A stretch of DNA of 64,000 nt from Thermomonas sp. Lineage in GTDB: Bacteria; Pseudomonadota; Gammaproteobacteria; Xanthomonadales; Xanthomonadaceae. The position numbers were made by a program, and so were the translations under genes. The notes under the pieces are model-generated. The model was not told where the DNA came from. It saw only the letters and a list, made by a program, of their open reading frames with translations, and did not search any database. Shown here piece by piece: positions 1-8,238 of the stretch; the stretch's first letter is position 1, and each line of letters begins with the position of its first letter. The DNA lies in assembly GCF_029945965.1 (NCBI RefSeq), contig NZ_JAQSDO010000015.1, forward strand, positions 310,001 to 374,000, in the 5' to 3' direction.

Positions 1-603
1 TACCGCGTGCGCATTGCCCTTCATTTGAAGGGTGTCGCGTTCGAAGAACGTGCCCATGACCTGAGCAAGGGCGAGCATGACTTGCCAGAGTTCCGGAAGC
101 TTAATCCGGCCGGTGCGGTGCCAGCCCTGGAAGGCGGTACGCGCCAGCCGCTCACACAAAGCCTGGCCATCCTGGAATGGCTGGATGAAACCTACCCGAC
201 ACTGCCGCTTCTGCCTTCCGATGCAGAAGGGCGCGCCAAGGTGCGTTCTCTTTTTTTGCTGACAGCCGCGGACACGCATCCTCTGGTGGTGCCACGCGTC
301 CAGGCCAGACTGGTCACGCAATTCGGATCGGATGAGACAGCAGGGCGGGCCTGGTCTGCGCACTGGTTTCGCGAGGGTCTTGTCGCTTACGAAGCACAAC
401 TTGCGCCTGGCGCCACGCGCAGCCACGGCGACGCGCTGAGCATCGCCGACTTGGCACTTGCCAGCCATCTTGTTGGTGTCGCGCGTTTTGGCGTTGATCT
501 TGTGGAGTTTCCACGCACCGCCGCTGTAGGCGAGAGTCTGTTTGCGATACCCGAGTTCGCGGCTGCCCACCCGCGCTTTCAATTGGGCGCACCGGGTATA
601 TAA
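1..603 (+). CDS. maiA: maleylacetoacetate isomerase (GST superfamily, zeta class), 5' end missing
   Basis: Likely isomerises maleylacetoacetate to fumarylacetoacetate with glutathione, in tyrosine/homogentisate breakdown. The window opens inside the gene: the frame reads YRVRIALHLKG, the conserved stretch just after the zeta-class active-site serine/cysteine motif, so only about 10-15 N-terminal residues are missing. A thioredoxin-like half follows (NPAGAVPAL near residue 35; SLAILEWLDETYP, the equivalent of the glutathione-contacting SNAIL motif). The helical half carries HPLVVPRVQ and HGDALSIADLAL. The frame stops at 601-603, just before a hairpin element. Another GST class is possible, but the RVRIAL and HGD..S.AD signatures favour MaiA. 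Fumarylacetoacetase, the usual partner, would lie upstream of the window. Confidence 0.85.
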   Translation, partial: YRVRIALHLKGVAFEERAHDLSKGEHDLPEFRKLNPAGAVPALEGGTRQPLTQSLAILEWLDETYPTLPLLPSDAEGRAKVRSLFLLTAADTHPLVVPRVQARLVTQFGSDETAGRAWSAHWFREGLVAYEAQLAPGATRSHGDALSIADLALASHLVGVARFGVDLVEFPRTAAVGESLFAIPEFAAAHPRFQLGAPGI

Positions 604-615
604 AAACTAAAATAA

Positions 616-690
616 GGGGTCAGGGTCGACTTTTATTGCCAGGCAACCTCGGCCTCGAAACACGCTGGAAAAGTCGACCCTGCCCCCTGA
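616..690. repeat. intergenic hairpin element, GGGTCAGGGTCGAC type
   Basis: A 14-bp perfect inverted repeat (621-634 with 669-682, CAGGGTCGACTTTT) encloses a loop of about 34 nt. It follows the maiA stop by 12 nt and could end transcription. On the reverse strand the loop (TCGAGGCCGAGG...CTGG) resembles the loop of the element at 2078-2167, so this looks like one member of a dispersed family. REP-like origin is inferred. Confidence 0.8.
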
Positions 691-797
691 CTTGGTTCAG
701 CTCCGCGCTTGGCGTGGTTTGACACCCATTGCCACTCGGAGGACATTGGCTCAACTACGAAAGCAGTCAAAAGGGCTACCCGAACAGGATGTATCCG

Positions 798-1376
798 ATG
801 AAGACTTTCCAACGATCGCTTGCACTTGGCGCGCTGATCATTGCCACTGGCATGGCAGCCGCTGGATCAGGCTCGCTCAGCGAATTCATACCGAAGGTGC
901 TGCCGGTGCTGGTGCAGGTGGACTCGCATGGCAAGGTCACCAGTGCGTCGCCAGCAACGGAACTTCCACCCAAGCTCAGGCGACTGCTTCGCGCGAACCT
1001 GGACGAGATGATTACCGCGCCGGCAATCGACAAGAAGGGACACCCGACGTCCAGCCAGTTCGTCATGAATCTGGCGCTGCACGCGTCGCCGCGCCCTGAT
1101 GGCGACTACGATGTGAAGTTTGCCTATGTGTCGACAGCGCCCGTACCGCCCGGCTCATGGTATTGGGTCCACACGGACGGTCGCCAACTTGCACTCGCCA
1201 GTCAGAACTCCAGGAGTCGCCGGGAGTACATCCCCGATCGCCATGACCAGCCTGACTCATGGCGCGGTTATGAACGACCGTCGATGCCCAATATAAGCAA
1301 TATGGACCGCCCTGCGCACACGGCTTCGTCGACCCCTGCACCCGCTGCAGTACCCGATCCCGGAAGAGGCCATTGA
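798..1376 (+). CDS. secreted hypothetical protein with TonB-C-like pattern
   Basis: A 192-residue protein of unknown function. The start at 798 is chosen because AGGA lies 8 nt upstream and a clean signal peptide begins there (MKTFQRS, then a hydrophobic run to about residue 24); an in-frame ATG at 789 is the alternative. The middle, about residues 30-95, reads VLVQVDSHGKVTSASPA..LPPKLRRLL...MITAPAIDKKG, reminiscent of the VxxxGxV...L.......F.PA..G pattern of TonB C-terminal-like periplasmic domains. That resemblance is an inference. The C-terminal 50 residues are rich in Arg, Pro, Ser and Ala and probably disordered. It stands alone and is followed by a strong terminator. Confidence 0.6.
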   Translation: MKTFQRSLALGALIIATGMAAAGSGSLSEFIPKVLPVLVQVDSHGKVTSASPATELPPKLRRLLRANLDEMITAPAIDKKGHPTSSQFVMNLALHASPRPDGDYDVKFAYVSTAPVPPGSWYWVHTDGRQLALASQNSRSRREYIPDRHDQPDSWRGYERPSMPNISNMDRPAHTASSTPAPAAVPDPGRGH

Positions 1377-1381
1377 GCAAG

Positions 1382-1411
1382 CGAAAAGCCCGCCGATTGG
1401 CGGGCTTTTCG
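1382..1411 (+). terminator. rho-independent terminator
   Basis: A perfect 13-bp stem (1382-1394 with 1399-1411, CGAAAAGCCCGCC) with a GATT loop, whose descending arm contains TTTT. It starts 5 nt after the stop of the secreted protein. The A-run on the ascending arm makes it usable on the minus strand as well. Confidence 0.85.
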
Positions 1412-1440
1412 TATCGGCGAAACTCTCGTGGTCGTTGCAT

Positions 1441-1467
1441 GAAAAAAAGTGTCAGGGACAATCCCTG
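1441..1467 (-). terminator. small terminator-like hairpin, GTGTCAGGGACAAT type half element
   Basis: On the minus strand a 6-bp stem CAGGGA/TCCCTG with a TTG loop (1453-1467) is followed by ACACTTTTTTT, giving a short intrinsic terminator directly after the stop of the frameshifted membrane gene. The motif GTGTCAGGGACAAT (1449-1462) recurs as GTGCCAGGGACAAT at 12101, so both may derive from one repeat family. Confidence 0.5.
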
Positions 1468-2086
1468 CTACCCGGACAGGCCCTTGAGCTTCATCCACAG
1501 GAAGATAGGCGCCATCGCGACCAGCACGATCGCTGCCAGGGTATCCAGCCAGACACGACGGGTCCGCAGCGCGACAACGGTGCACGTCGCCGCGATAAGC
1601 GCGAAGGCCGATGCGGCGAGCCACTCGCTGAAGTCGCGGCTCTGGTGTGCGATGACCAGCAACGCCACTACTGCGAATACCAGGTGCATCGTCTTGTAAC
1701 GCCGGCCTTGCCGAGCGTGGTAATCGCGCAGGTCCAGCACCTGGCCTTGCTTCGGTTCATCCGGCATGACCAGATCGCAGAACGCATACAGCACGCCGAC
1801 GAAGAATCAGTGGGCTGAGCACGTCGATTGCTCGCCATGCTTGAATATCGCGAAATTTCCAGAACGATGCCCAATTGCCCAGCAGCAACATGAAGGCCAT
1901 GGCGGTCCAGCACGCACGCCGCCAGGAGAAGCGGATATGTTCGGCGTGCCGGTACAAACCCACGCAACCGCTCAACAGGCGGGTCAGCGCCAGTGAGGTG
2001 ATCACCGAGATCATCCCGAACACGAACTCGAAGCTGGTTATCGCATCTTTCCACACGGTGTGAAGCGAAGGGTAGCCGGAAAACAA
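1468..2086 (-). pseudogene. frameshifted multi-pass membrane protein
   Basis: Two overlapping minus-strand frames make one membrane protein of about 200 residues. The upstream frame (2086 to about 1812) reads FEFVFGMISVITSLALTRLL and continues to AIDVLSPL; the downstream frame picks up as FFVGVLYAFCDLVMPDE and runs to MAPIFLWMKLKGLSG at 1468. The switch lies near 1805-1815 and fits a one-base deletion. Together the parts give about six hydrophobic segments, typical of small uncharacterised bacterial membrane proteins with a (L/I)TSLALTRLL start. The first usable start is a TTG at 2086, abutting a hairpin element, so the native 5' end may also be lost. Function unknown. Confidence 0.65.
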
Positions 2087-2167
2087 AAAAATCAGAGTGG
2101 ACTCTTTTCAGTTGGCATCGGGGCTGAGGCCGCTGGGCAACCAAAGTCCACTTTTTCCCTGTTTTCC
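2078..2167. repeat. intergenic hairpin element, GTCAGAGTGGAC type
   Basis: The left arm GGAAAACAAAAAAATCAGAG, continuing TGGACTC, at 2078-2104 pairs imperfectly with AAAGTCCAC...CCCTGTTTTCC at 2143-2167. The loop contains CGGGGCTGAGGC and CTGGGCAACCA, close to the loops at 9965-9996 and 17697-17730. It separates the decayed membrane gene from the next gene and overlaps the only available start of that gene. Confidence 0.7.
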
Positions 2168-2238
2168 AGACAGCTTGCGCAAAAGGGGCCAGAGTGCGCA
2201 GGCGCTATTCCGTTTACGTCTCCGCATCAGGCTGTGCA

Positions 2239-2832
2239 ATGAATCCGAAAATCGAAGAGCTGCTGCATGGCATCCGCACCATGGAGGCGGAGCTTGAAGT
2301 GCAGATGGCGCTGGCGCGCGCCGAGCTGCATGTACGCATCGAGGATGGAAAGATCGAATTCGACAAGGCAGTGTTGAAACGGCACCGCGAGATGAAGACG
2401 CGCCTGCTCCGCTACATCGTGGGCGCCAGGCCGTTGATCGCGCTGACGGCGCCGCTCATTTACCTGCTAATCGTCCCGTTTGTGCTTCTGGACGTGTTCG
2501 TCACGATCTACCAGGCCGTGTGCTTTCCGGTGTACGGCATCCCCAAGGTGAAGCGCCGTGACTACATGGTCTTCGACCGTCGCTACCTTGCATACCTGAA
2601 CGTGCTGGAGAAACTCAACTGTGCGTATTGCTCCTACGGAAACGGATTGATTGGCTATGTCCGCGAGATCGCTTCGCGGACGGAGCAATTCTGGTGCCCG
2701 ATCAAACACGCACGAAAGCTGGTCGGTGCGCATCCGCACTACAGGGAGTTTGTGGAATTCGGTGACGCCGAGGCCTACCGCGAGGAAGTGGCAAAAGTCG
2801 CCGAGCGCCTGTGTGAGCAAGGCAAGCCCTGA
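2239..2832 (+). CDS. conserved hypothetical membrane-anchored protein with CxxC
   Basis: A 197-residue protein. Residues 1-55 form a charged helical segment (IEELLHGIRTMEAELE...), followed by one long hydrophobic hairpin at about 64-100 (IALTAPLIYLLIVPFVLLDVF). The soluble C-terminal half carries C128-AY-C131 (CAYCSYGNG) and a further Cys in WCPIKHA at 153, which could bind a metal. I recognise the YCSYGNG...WCPIKHA pattern as recurring in proteobacterial hypothetical proteins but know no function for it. The start at 2239 is chosen over an in-frame ATG at 2194 because the extra residues are unlike a real N-terminus. No operon partner. Confidence 0.6.
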   Translation: MNPKIEELLHGIRTMEAELEVQMALARAELHVRIEDGKIEFDKAVLKRHREMKTRLLRYIVGARPLIALTAPLIYLLIVPFVLLDVFVTIYQAVCFPVYGIPKVKRRDYMVFDRRYLAYLNVLEKLNCAYCSYGNGLIGYVREIASRTEQFWCPIKHARKLVGAHPHYREFVEFGDAEAYREEVAKVAERLCEQGKP

Positions 2833-2978
2833 CACCATTCTCCTCGCGATCTCGCCAAGATAAATGCCGATTTCCGTCGCGCGCGCGATAACTCTCACTT
2901 CCTGTTCGCTTCGACCATGTGACCCTGCGTCACGCCTATGATTCTGGCTCGCGTTTTCCACTTCCTGACCAGGCACAC

Positions 2979-4091
2979 ATGAGCGCATCCGAACGGCCAC
3001 TACCACCTCCCGAAGATTCCAACGAATGGGGATCGCGCAGCCAGGTCCGTTCGCTGGTGTTGATGGCGTTGACGATCGGCGGCCTGTATCTGTGTTACAG
3101 GATGGCGGCGCCGTTCTTGCCAGCACTCGCATGGGCGCTGGCGTTGGCCCTGCTGCTGGTGCCGGTACAGCGCTGGCTGGAACCGAAACTGCGCTCACCA
3201 GGGCTTGCCGCCGGGACCCTGGTCCTGCTGGTGGGATTGGTGGTGCTGTTGCCGGCGATGCTGGTCGGCGACTGGATGCTCGGCGAAGCTAAAACCGGCG
3301 CCGACGCCGTTACCGCCATGGTTGATTCCGGGCAATGGCGCCGGAATCTCGAGGCTTATCCGCTGCTGGCGCCGGCGGCGGGCTGGGTAGAGCGCCAGTT
3401 CGATCTCCCGGACACCGTCAACGCGATCACGTCGTGGGTAACGGGCAGCATGGCATCGCTGGCGCGTGAATCGGTATTGCAGCTCATCGGCATGGTGCTG
3501 ACTTTGTACCTGCTGTTCTATTTCCTGCGCGATCGTCGCAACATCCTCGCATCGATCGAGTCGCTCTCCCCATTGACCGCGGCAGACACAGCGCGAATGT
3601 TTGGTGACGTGGACGACACCGTGCACGCCACCGTGTATGGCACGCTGATCGTCGCGATGGTGCAGGGCGCGCTGGGTGGACTGATGTTCTGGTGGTTGGG
3701 GCTGCCAGCGCCGCTGCTGTGGGGCATCGTGATGGGCTTGCTGGCGGTAGTGCCGGTGCTTGGTGCCTTCATCGTGTGGATCCCGGCGGCGATTTTGCTG
3801 TTGTTGGGCGGCAGTGACGTCAAGGCGCTTGTGCTCGTGCTGTGGGGGTCGATCGTGGTAGGCGGCATCGACAACGTGCTCTACCCGATGCTGGTGGGCA
3901 GGCGGCTGAAGATGCACACGTTGCTGGCCTTCGTCTCGATCGTTGGCGGGCTGATCGTGTTCGGCTCGTCCGGCCTGATCCTGGGGCCGGTGACTTTCGC
4001 CATCACGCGTCTGCTGCTGGAGGTCTGGAACCGCCGAAAAATGACGTCAGGAACAATGACTGAACCGGATGGTTCCAGTCGTGCAGATTAG
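2979..4091 (+). CDS. AI-2E family transporter (PerM/YdiK/YhhT type)
   Basis: A 370-residue integral membrane protein of the AI-2E exporter superfamily, whose members export autoinducer-2 or act in solute/ion efflux; the substrate here cannot be told. It has the family layout: two N-terminal membrane helices, a helix pair near 75-105 (LAAGTLVLLVGLVVLLPAML), a periplasmic stretch to about 165, then a helix followed by RDRRNI and a hydrophobic C-terminal block including VPVLGAFIVWIPAAILLLL and a GRRLKMHTLLAF segment typical of the family. The start at 2979 puts a short polar N-terminus before the first helix. It stands alone between two hypothetical genes. Confidence 0.85.
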   Translation: MSASERPLPPPEDSNEWGSRSQVRSLVLMALTIGGLYLCYRMAAPFLPALAWALALALLLVPVQRWLEPKLRSPGLAAGTLVLLVGLVVLLPAMLVGDWMLGEAKTGADAVTAMVDSGQWRRNLEAYPLLAPAAGWVERQFDLPDTVNAITSWVTGSMASLARESVLQLIGMVLTLYLLFYFLRDRRNILASIESLSPLTAADTARMFGDVDDTVHATVYGTLIVAMVQGALGGLMFWWLGLPAPLLWGIVMGLLAVVPVLGAFIVWIPAAILLLLGGSDVKALVLVLWGSIVVGGIDNVLYPMLVGRRLKMHTLLAFVSIVGGLIVFGSSGLILGPVTFAITRLLLEVWNRRKMTSGTMTEPDGSSRAD

Positions 4092-4131
4092 GGTTTCAAC
4101 TTAATTCCCTCCATCCCTATATTGTGTGCGC

Positions 4132-4497
4132 ATGTCGAAGCTGCTTCTGAACCTGCGAAACGTACCCGATGACGAAGCCGACGACGTGCGCGCGCTGCTC
4201 GATGCGCACCGAATCGAGTTTTACGAGACCAAGCCCAGCATGTGGGGCGTCTCGGCGGGCGGGATCTGGGTGACGGAGGATGCGGACGTCACGAACGCCA
4301 AGCACGCGATGGCCGACTACCAGCAGCAGCGCGGCGCCCGTGCCCGGGACGAATATGCTGCTGCAAAGCGCGAAGGCACCGCAGAGACGTTCGTATCGGT
4401 ATTGCGTGCTGAGCCGGGACGCGTCGCGCTGAGTGTGCTGGCCATCCTGTTCTTGTTGGGCCTGGTGGCGCTTCCGATCATCCTGTTGCGCGGGTAG
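4132..4497 (+). CDS. DUF6164 family protein
   Basis: A 121-residue protein. The N-terminal half (MSKLLLNLRNVPDDEADDVRALLDAHRIEFYET) is a DUF2007-like fold typical of DUF6164; GGIWVTEDADV and a polar linker follow, then one C-terminal membrane helix at about 99-119 (VLAILFLLGLVALPIILL) ending in RG. The topology is a cytoplasmic domain with a tail anchor. The role is unknown; related DUF2007 modules have been suggested to sense or bind small ligands. The ATG at 4132 is preferred to the GTG at 4126. The promoter may lie in the AT-richer 4095-4125. Confidence 0.7.
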   Translation: MSKLLLNLRNVPDDEADDVRALLDAHRIEFYETKPSMWGVSAGGIWVTEDADVTNAKHAMADYQQQRGARARDEYAAAKREGTAETFVSVLRAEPGRVALSVLAILFLLGLVALPIILLRG

Positions 4498-4513
4498 CGC
4501 GATCGAAGGATTG

Positions 4514-4539
4514 GCGCCAGTGATCAGCGCCAGTGATCA
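4514..4539. repeat. 13-bp tandem direct repeat in the leader of the EAL/GGDEF gene
   Basis: GCGCCAGTGATCA occurs twice in tandem (4514-4526, 4527-4539). Each copy contains the palindrome TGATCA. It lies about 185 bp upstream of the PAS/GAF/GGDEF/EAL start, a position compatible with a regulator site. No factor can be named. Confidence 0.35.
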
Positions 4540-4722
4540 ATTGTCCCGGCCACCATTTTGCCGCGGATACTGGTAGCGTGGGCACCGGACCATGCGCTCG
4601 GGCGCTCGGGGAGCCGCTTTCACACCCAACAAACATCAATGGATGAATCTCACTTGTAGCAACTGACCGACATGTCCTGCATTCGCCCGTGGTGTCGTTT
4701 GAAGGAGTATCAGGGAGAACCC

Positions 4723-7700
4723 ATGGAAAAGACTGCATCAGGCTTTCCGGGCATCGAGAATCAGGCGATTCTCGATGCGAGCCTTGATCCAATTTTTATC
4801 CTTGGACCGGGTGGCCGGATCCTGAATGCGAACCTGGCGGCGGCGCAGTGCTACGGCTACGCGGTCGAGGAGCTGCGTCAGATTAATGCGGCCGAGCTTG
4901 CCGCGCCTGAGCTCAGGGACGCGGCGGCAACCCGGCTCGATGGCATGTTCGCGGGTGTAGCGATGTTCGAATCGCGCCATCAGCGGCGTGACGGCAGCTT
5001 GCTCGACGTGGAGATCCACGCACAGCCTATCTCCTTGCATGGCGGGCAGGTCATATTTGCCAGCGTTCGCGATATCAGCGAGCGCAAACAAGCCGAAACA
5101 TGGCTCGAGAGACAGAAGCAATTGCTGGAGATGATGGTCGACGGGGCCGAGCTGCCGCTGATTCTGGATACCCTGGTCGGCGCGATCGAGGGCCAGTCAC
5201 CGGGCATGCTCGGTTCGGTGTTGCTGCTGGATGACGATGGCGTGCATGTGCGCCACGGGGCGGCGCCAAGCCTGTCTGCCGATTTCATAGCCGCTGTCGA
5301 CGGGCAGCCGATCGGGCCGCATGCAGGGTCGTGCGGGACGGCGGCATTCCGGGGTGAAGCGGTTTACGTAGAGGACCTCAGGACCGATCCGCTATGGGAC
5401 GACTACCGTGCGCTGGCGATGCCGTTGGGGCTGGTTGCTGCCTGGTCGCAACCGATCATGGATGGCAGCGGACGCGTGCTGGGCACGTTTGCCATGTACC
5501 ACCGTCACCCGGCGTTACCCGGGCCTGGGCATCTGTGGTTGATGGAGTCGGCCGTGCACATGGCTTCCATTGCCATCAGCCGCCACCGGGAACAGATGGC
5601 GCTGAAGGAAATGGACGCGCGGCTGGTCACGGTGCAGAAGGTGGCGTGCCTTGGCTTTTTCGAGTGGAACCTGAAGACCAATGCGATGTACTGCTCGGAC
5701 GAGGCGAATCGCCTCTGGGGGCTCCAGTGTGAGGCGGGATTTGCGAGCCCGGACATCATCGGGAAAGTTGTCCACCCCGACGATCTGGAAATGGTGCAGG
5801 ACGCGTTGCAGCAAGTCATCCTCGGGCTGGACGAATACAACATCATTCACCGCATCGTCCACGCTGACGGGCGTGTCATCTGGGTGCAGGCGCAAGCTGA
5901 GCTGACCCGCGATCCCCATTCGGATGCCGACGTGTTGCTGGGCACCATGTTCGACATCACCAAGCGCATGACGGCGGAAATGGCACTTGAGCGAATGACG
6001 CGCCTGTATGCCGCGCTCAGCCAATGCAACCAGGCGATCGTGAGGTGCGAGAGCGAGGAGGAGTTGTTTCCGACGATCTGCCGTGTCGCGGTGGAGTTTG
6101 GCGGCATGCGCATGGCATGGATTGGCAAGGTCGACGAATCCACGTGCATGATCCAGCGAGTTACGTCGTTCGGGGTGGGTGAAGCGTATGCCCATTCGCT
6201 CGAGATTCCGCTGCATGGCGACGGCCCGGAAAGTCGTGGGCCGACAGCTACGTCCATTCGCGAGAACCGGCCCTACTGGTGCCAGGACTTCCTGAACGAC
6301 CCGTGCACCGAGGCCTGGCGGGAAAGAGCAGCCAGCATGGGCTGGAATGCATCAGCTTCGCTACCCCTGTATCAGCGGGGCGTCGTGGTCGGTGCCTTGG
6401 CGGTGTATTCGGAATGGTGCGACGCCTTCGACAAGGCCGCGCAAGACCTGCTGATCGAAATGGCGGCGGACATCAGCTTTGCGCTGGATCGATTTGCCAG
6501 TGAAGCCGATCGCAAGCTCAGCAGTGAAAAGCTGCGCGCAAGTGAGTTGCACCTGCGCACGATCATCGAAACCGAACCGGAGTGCGTCAAGGTGATCGGG
6601 CAGGGCGGCGAGCTGCTCGAAATGAACGCAGCCGGCCTGGCCATGCTGGAGGTGGACTCGATCGAGCAGGCCAGGGGTCGCAGCTTGCCTGCGTTCCTGC
6701 TGCCCGAACATCGTGAGCCCTTCATGGAGCTGCACCAACGCGTGATGAATGGCGAGAGCGGCATGCTGGAGTTCGAGATCGTCGGGCGAAAGGGTACGCG
6801 GCGCTGGCTTGAAACCCATGCGGCGCCGATGCGCGATGCGGACGGAAAGATCGTGTCCTTGCTCGGGATCAGTCGCGACATCACCGAACGCAAGTATTCC
6901 GAAAAACGGATCCAGTATCTGGCCAATTTCGATGCGTTGACCGGGCTGCCAAATCGCAACCTTCTCGCCGATCACGTGCAGTATGCGATCAGCATGGCCA
7001 AGCGCAGTAACGGTCATCTGGCAGTGATATTCATCGACCTGGACCGCTTCAAGGAGATCAATGACACGCTGGGCCACAGTGTAGGTGACGCGTTTTTGAT
7101 CGAAGTCGGTGCGCGGCTGAAAACCGTGCTTCGCGAGTCCGATACCGTCTCACGGCTGGGCGCTGATGAATTCATCCTGGTGCTGCCAGACACGGATGCA
7201 CAGGCGGCGGCAAAGATCGCAAACGAATTGCTGGAAGCGATCGCCCTGCCATACCAGGTCGAGCAATATGCCCTGATTGTTACCGCCTCCATCGGCATCG
7301 CCATCTATCCGCATGACGGCGAGAGCCTGGAGTCGCTGTTGCGAAGTGCAGACACGGCCATGTACCGGGCCAAGGAAGATGGCCGCAACGGCTCTCGCTT
7401 CTTCACGGCCGAAATGCAGGCCGATGCGACCCGGCACATGCAGCTGGTGAATGCGATGCGTCGAGCACTGCAGCAGGATCAGTTTCAGCTGCACTACCAG
7501 CCACAGTTTTCCCTCGGCAACGACCAGATGATCGGTGTAGAGGCGTTGCTGCGCTGGGAACATCCCGAGCTGGGTGCGATTTCCCCGATGGAGTTCATTC
7601 CCGTTTCCGAGGATTGCGGTCTGATCCTGCCGATCGGCGAGTGGGTGATCAGGACTGCCGTGCACCAGCTCAAGCAATGGCTGGATCGTGGTTATCCACC

Positions 7701-8238
7701 GATGATCATGGCGGTGAACCTGTCGGCCGTGCAGTTTCGCCATAGCAGCTTGCCCGACCTGGTCAAGAGCATCCTGGCCGAGGCGAGCCTGCCGGCCGAG
7801 TTGCTCGAATTGGAGCTTACCGAGAGCGTGGCGATGCACGACCCCAAGGGCGCGATACAGGTGATGAATAATCTGCACGAACGCGGAATCCGCATGTCCA
7901 TCGATGATTTTGGCACCGGCTATTCGTCGTTGAACTATTTGAAGAAATTCCGCGTCTACAAGCTCAAGATCGACAAGTCGTTCATCCAGGACATCACCAC
8001 CGATAGCGAAGACCGGGCAATCGTGGCGGCGATCATCAGCATGTCACGGAGTCTCGGACTGAAGACTATTGCCGAGGGTGTCGAGACTGTCGAGCAACTG
8101 GAGTTTCTGCGCGAGCAGGGTTGCGACGAAGCGCAGGGCTACTACTTCAGCAAACCGTTGCCGGTGGCCAAGATGGACGCCTTGCTCGCCGCGCGCCTGG
8201 CAAAAGAATCCAGCGGCAATACACAGGTGCGCTCCTAA
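4723..8238 (+). CDS. PAS/GAF sensor with degenerate GGDEF and intact EAL domain (c-di-GMP phosphodiesterase)
   Basis: A 1171-residue multidomain sensor, apparently soluble. Order: PAS about 10-125, GAF 135-290, PAS/PAC 295-420 (VHPDDLEMVQDAL), GAF 435-600, PAS 615-735, GGDEF 745-900, EAL 915-1165. The A-site motif reads G813-A-D-E-F instead of GGDEF, so cyclase activity is doubtful; such domains often bind GTP and stimulate the EAL partner. The EAL domain keeps every catalytic signature: E940-A-L-L-R-W, NLSAVQF, LELTES, IDDFGTGYSS, LKIDKSF, AEGVET and EAQGYYFSKP. It therefore most likely hydrolyses c-di-GMP. The start at 4723 has GGGAG 5 nt upstream. Its stop overlaps the convergent GGDEF gene by 4 bp. 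Confidence 0.9.
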   Translation: MEKTASGFPGIENQAILDASLDPIFILGPGGRILNANLAAAQCYGYAVEELRQINAAELAAPELRDAAATRLDGMFAGVAMFESRHQRRDGSLLDVEIHAQPISLHGGQVIFASVRDISERKQAETWLERQKQLLEMMVDGAELPLILDTLVGAIEGQSPGMLGSVLLLDDDGVHVRHGAAPSLSADFIAAVDGQPIGPHAGSCGTAAFRGEAVYVEDLRTDPLWDDYRALAMPLGLVAAWSQPIMDGSGRVLGTFAMYHRHPALPGPGHLWLMESAVHMASIAISRHREQMALKEMDARLVTVQKVACLGFFEWNLKTNAMYCSDEANRLWGLQCEAGFASPDIIGKVVHPDDLEMVQDALQQVILGLDEYNIIHRIVHADGRVIWVQAQAELTRDPHSDADVLLGTMFDITKRMTAEMALERMTRLYAALSQCNQAIVRCESEEELFPTICRVAVEFGGMRMAWIGKVDESTCMIQRVTSFGVGEAYAHSLEIPLHGDGPESRGPTATSIRENRPYWCQDFLNDPCTEAWRERAASMGWNASASLPLYQRGVVVGALAVYSEWCDAFDKAAQDLLIEMAADISFALDRFASEADRKLSSEKLRASELHLRTIIETEPECVKVIGQGGELLEMNAAGLAMLEVDSIEQARGRSLPAFLLPEHREPFMELHQRVMNGESGMLEFEIVGRKGTRRWLETHAAPMRDADGKIVSLLGISRDITERKYSEKRIQYLANFDALTGLPNRNLLADHVQYAISMAKRSNGHLAVIFIDLDRFKEINDTLGHSVGDAFLIEVGARLKTVLRESDTVSRLGADEFILVLPDTDAQAAAKIANELLEAIALPYQVEQYALIVTASIGIAIYPHDGESLESLLRSADTAMYRAKEDGRNGSRFFTAEMQADATRHMQLVNAMRRALQQDQFQLHYQPQFSLGNDQMIGVEALLRWEHPELGAISPMEFIPVSEDCGLILPIGEWVIRTAVHQLKQWLDRGYPPMIMAVNLSAVQFRHSSLPDLVKSILAEASLPAELLELELTESVAMHDPKGAIQVMNNLHERGIRMSIDDFGTGYSSLNYLKKFRVYKLKIDKSFIQDITTDSEDRAIVAAIISMSRSLGLKTIAEGVETVEQLEFLREQGCDEAQGYYFSKPLPVAKMDALLAARLAKESSGNTQVRS

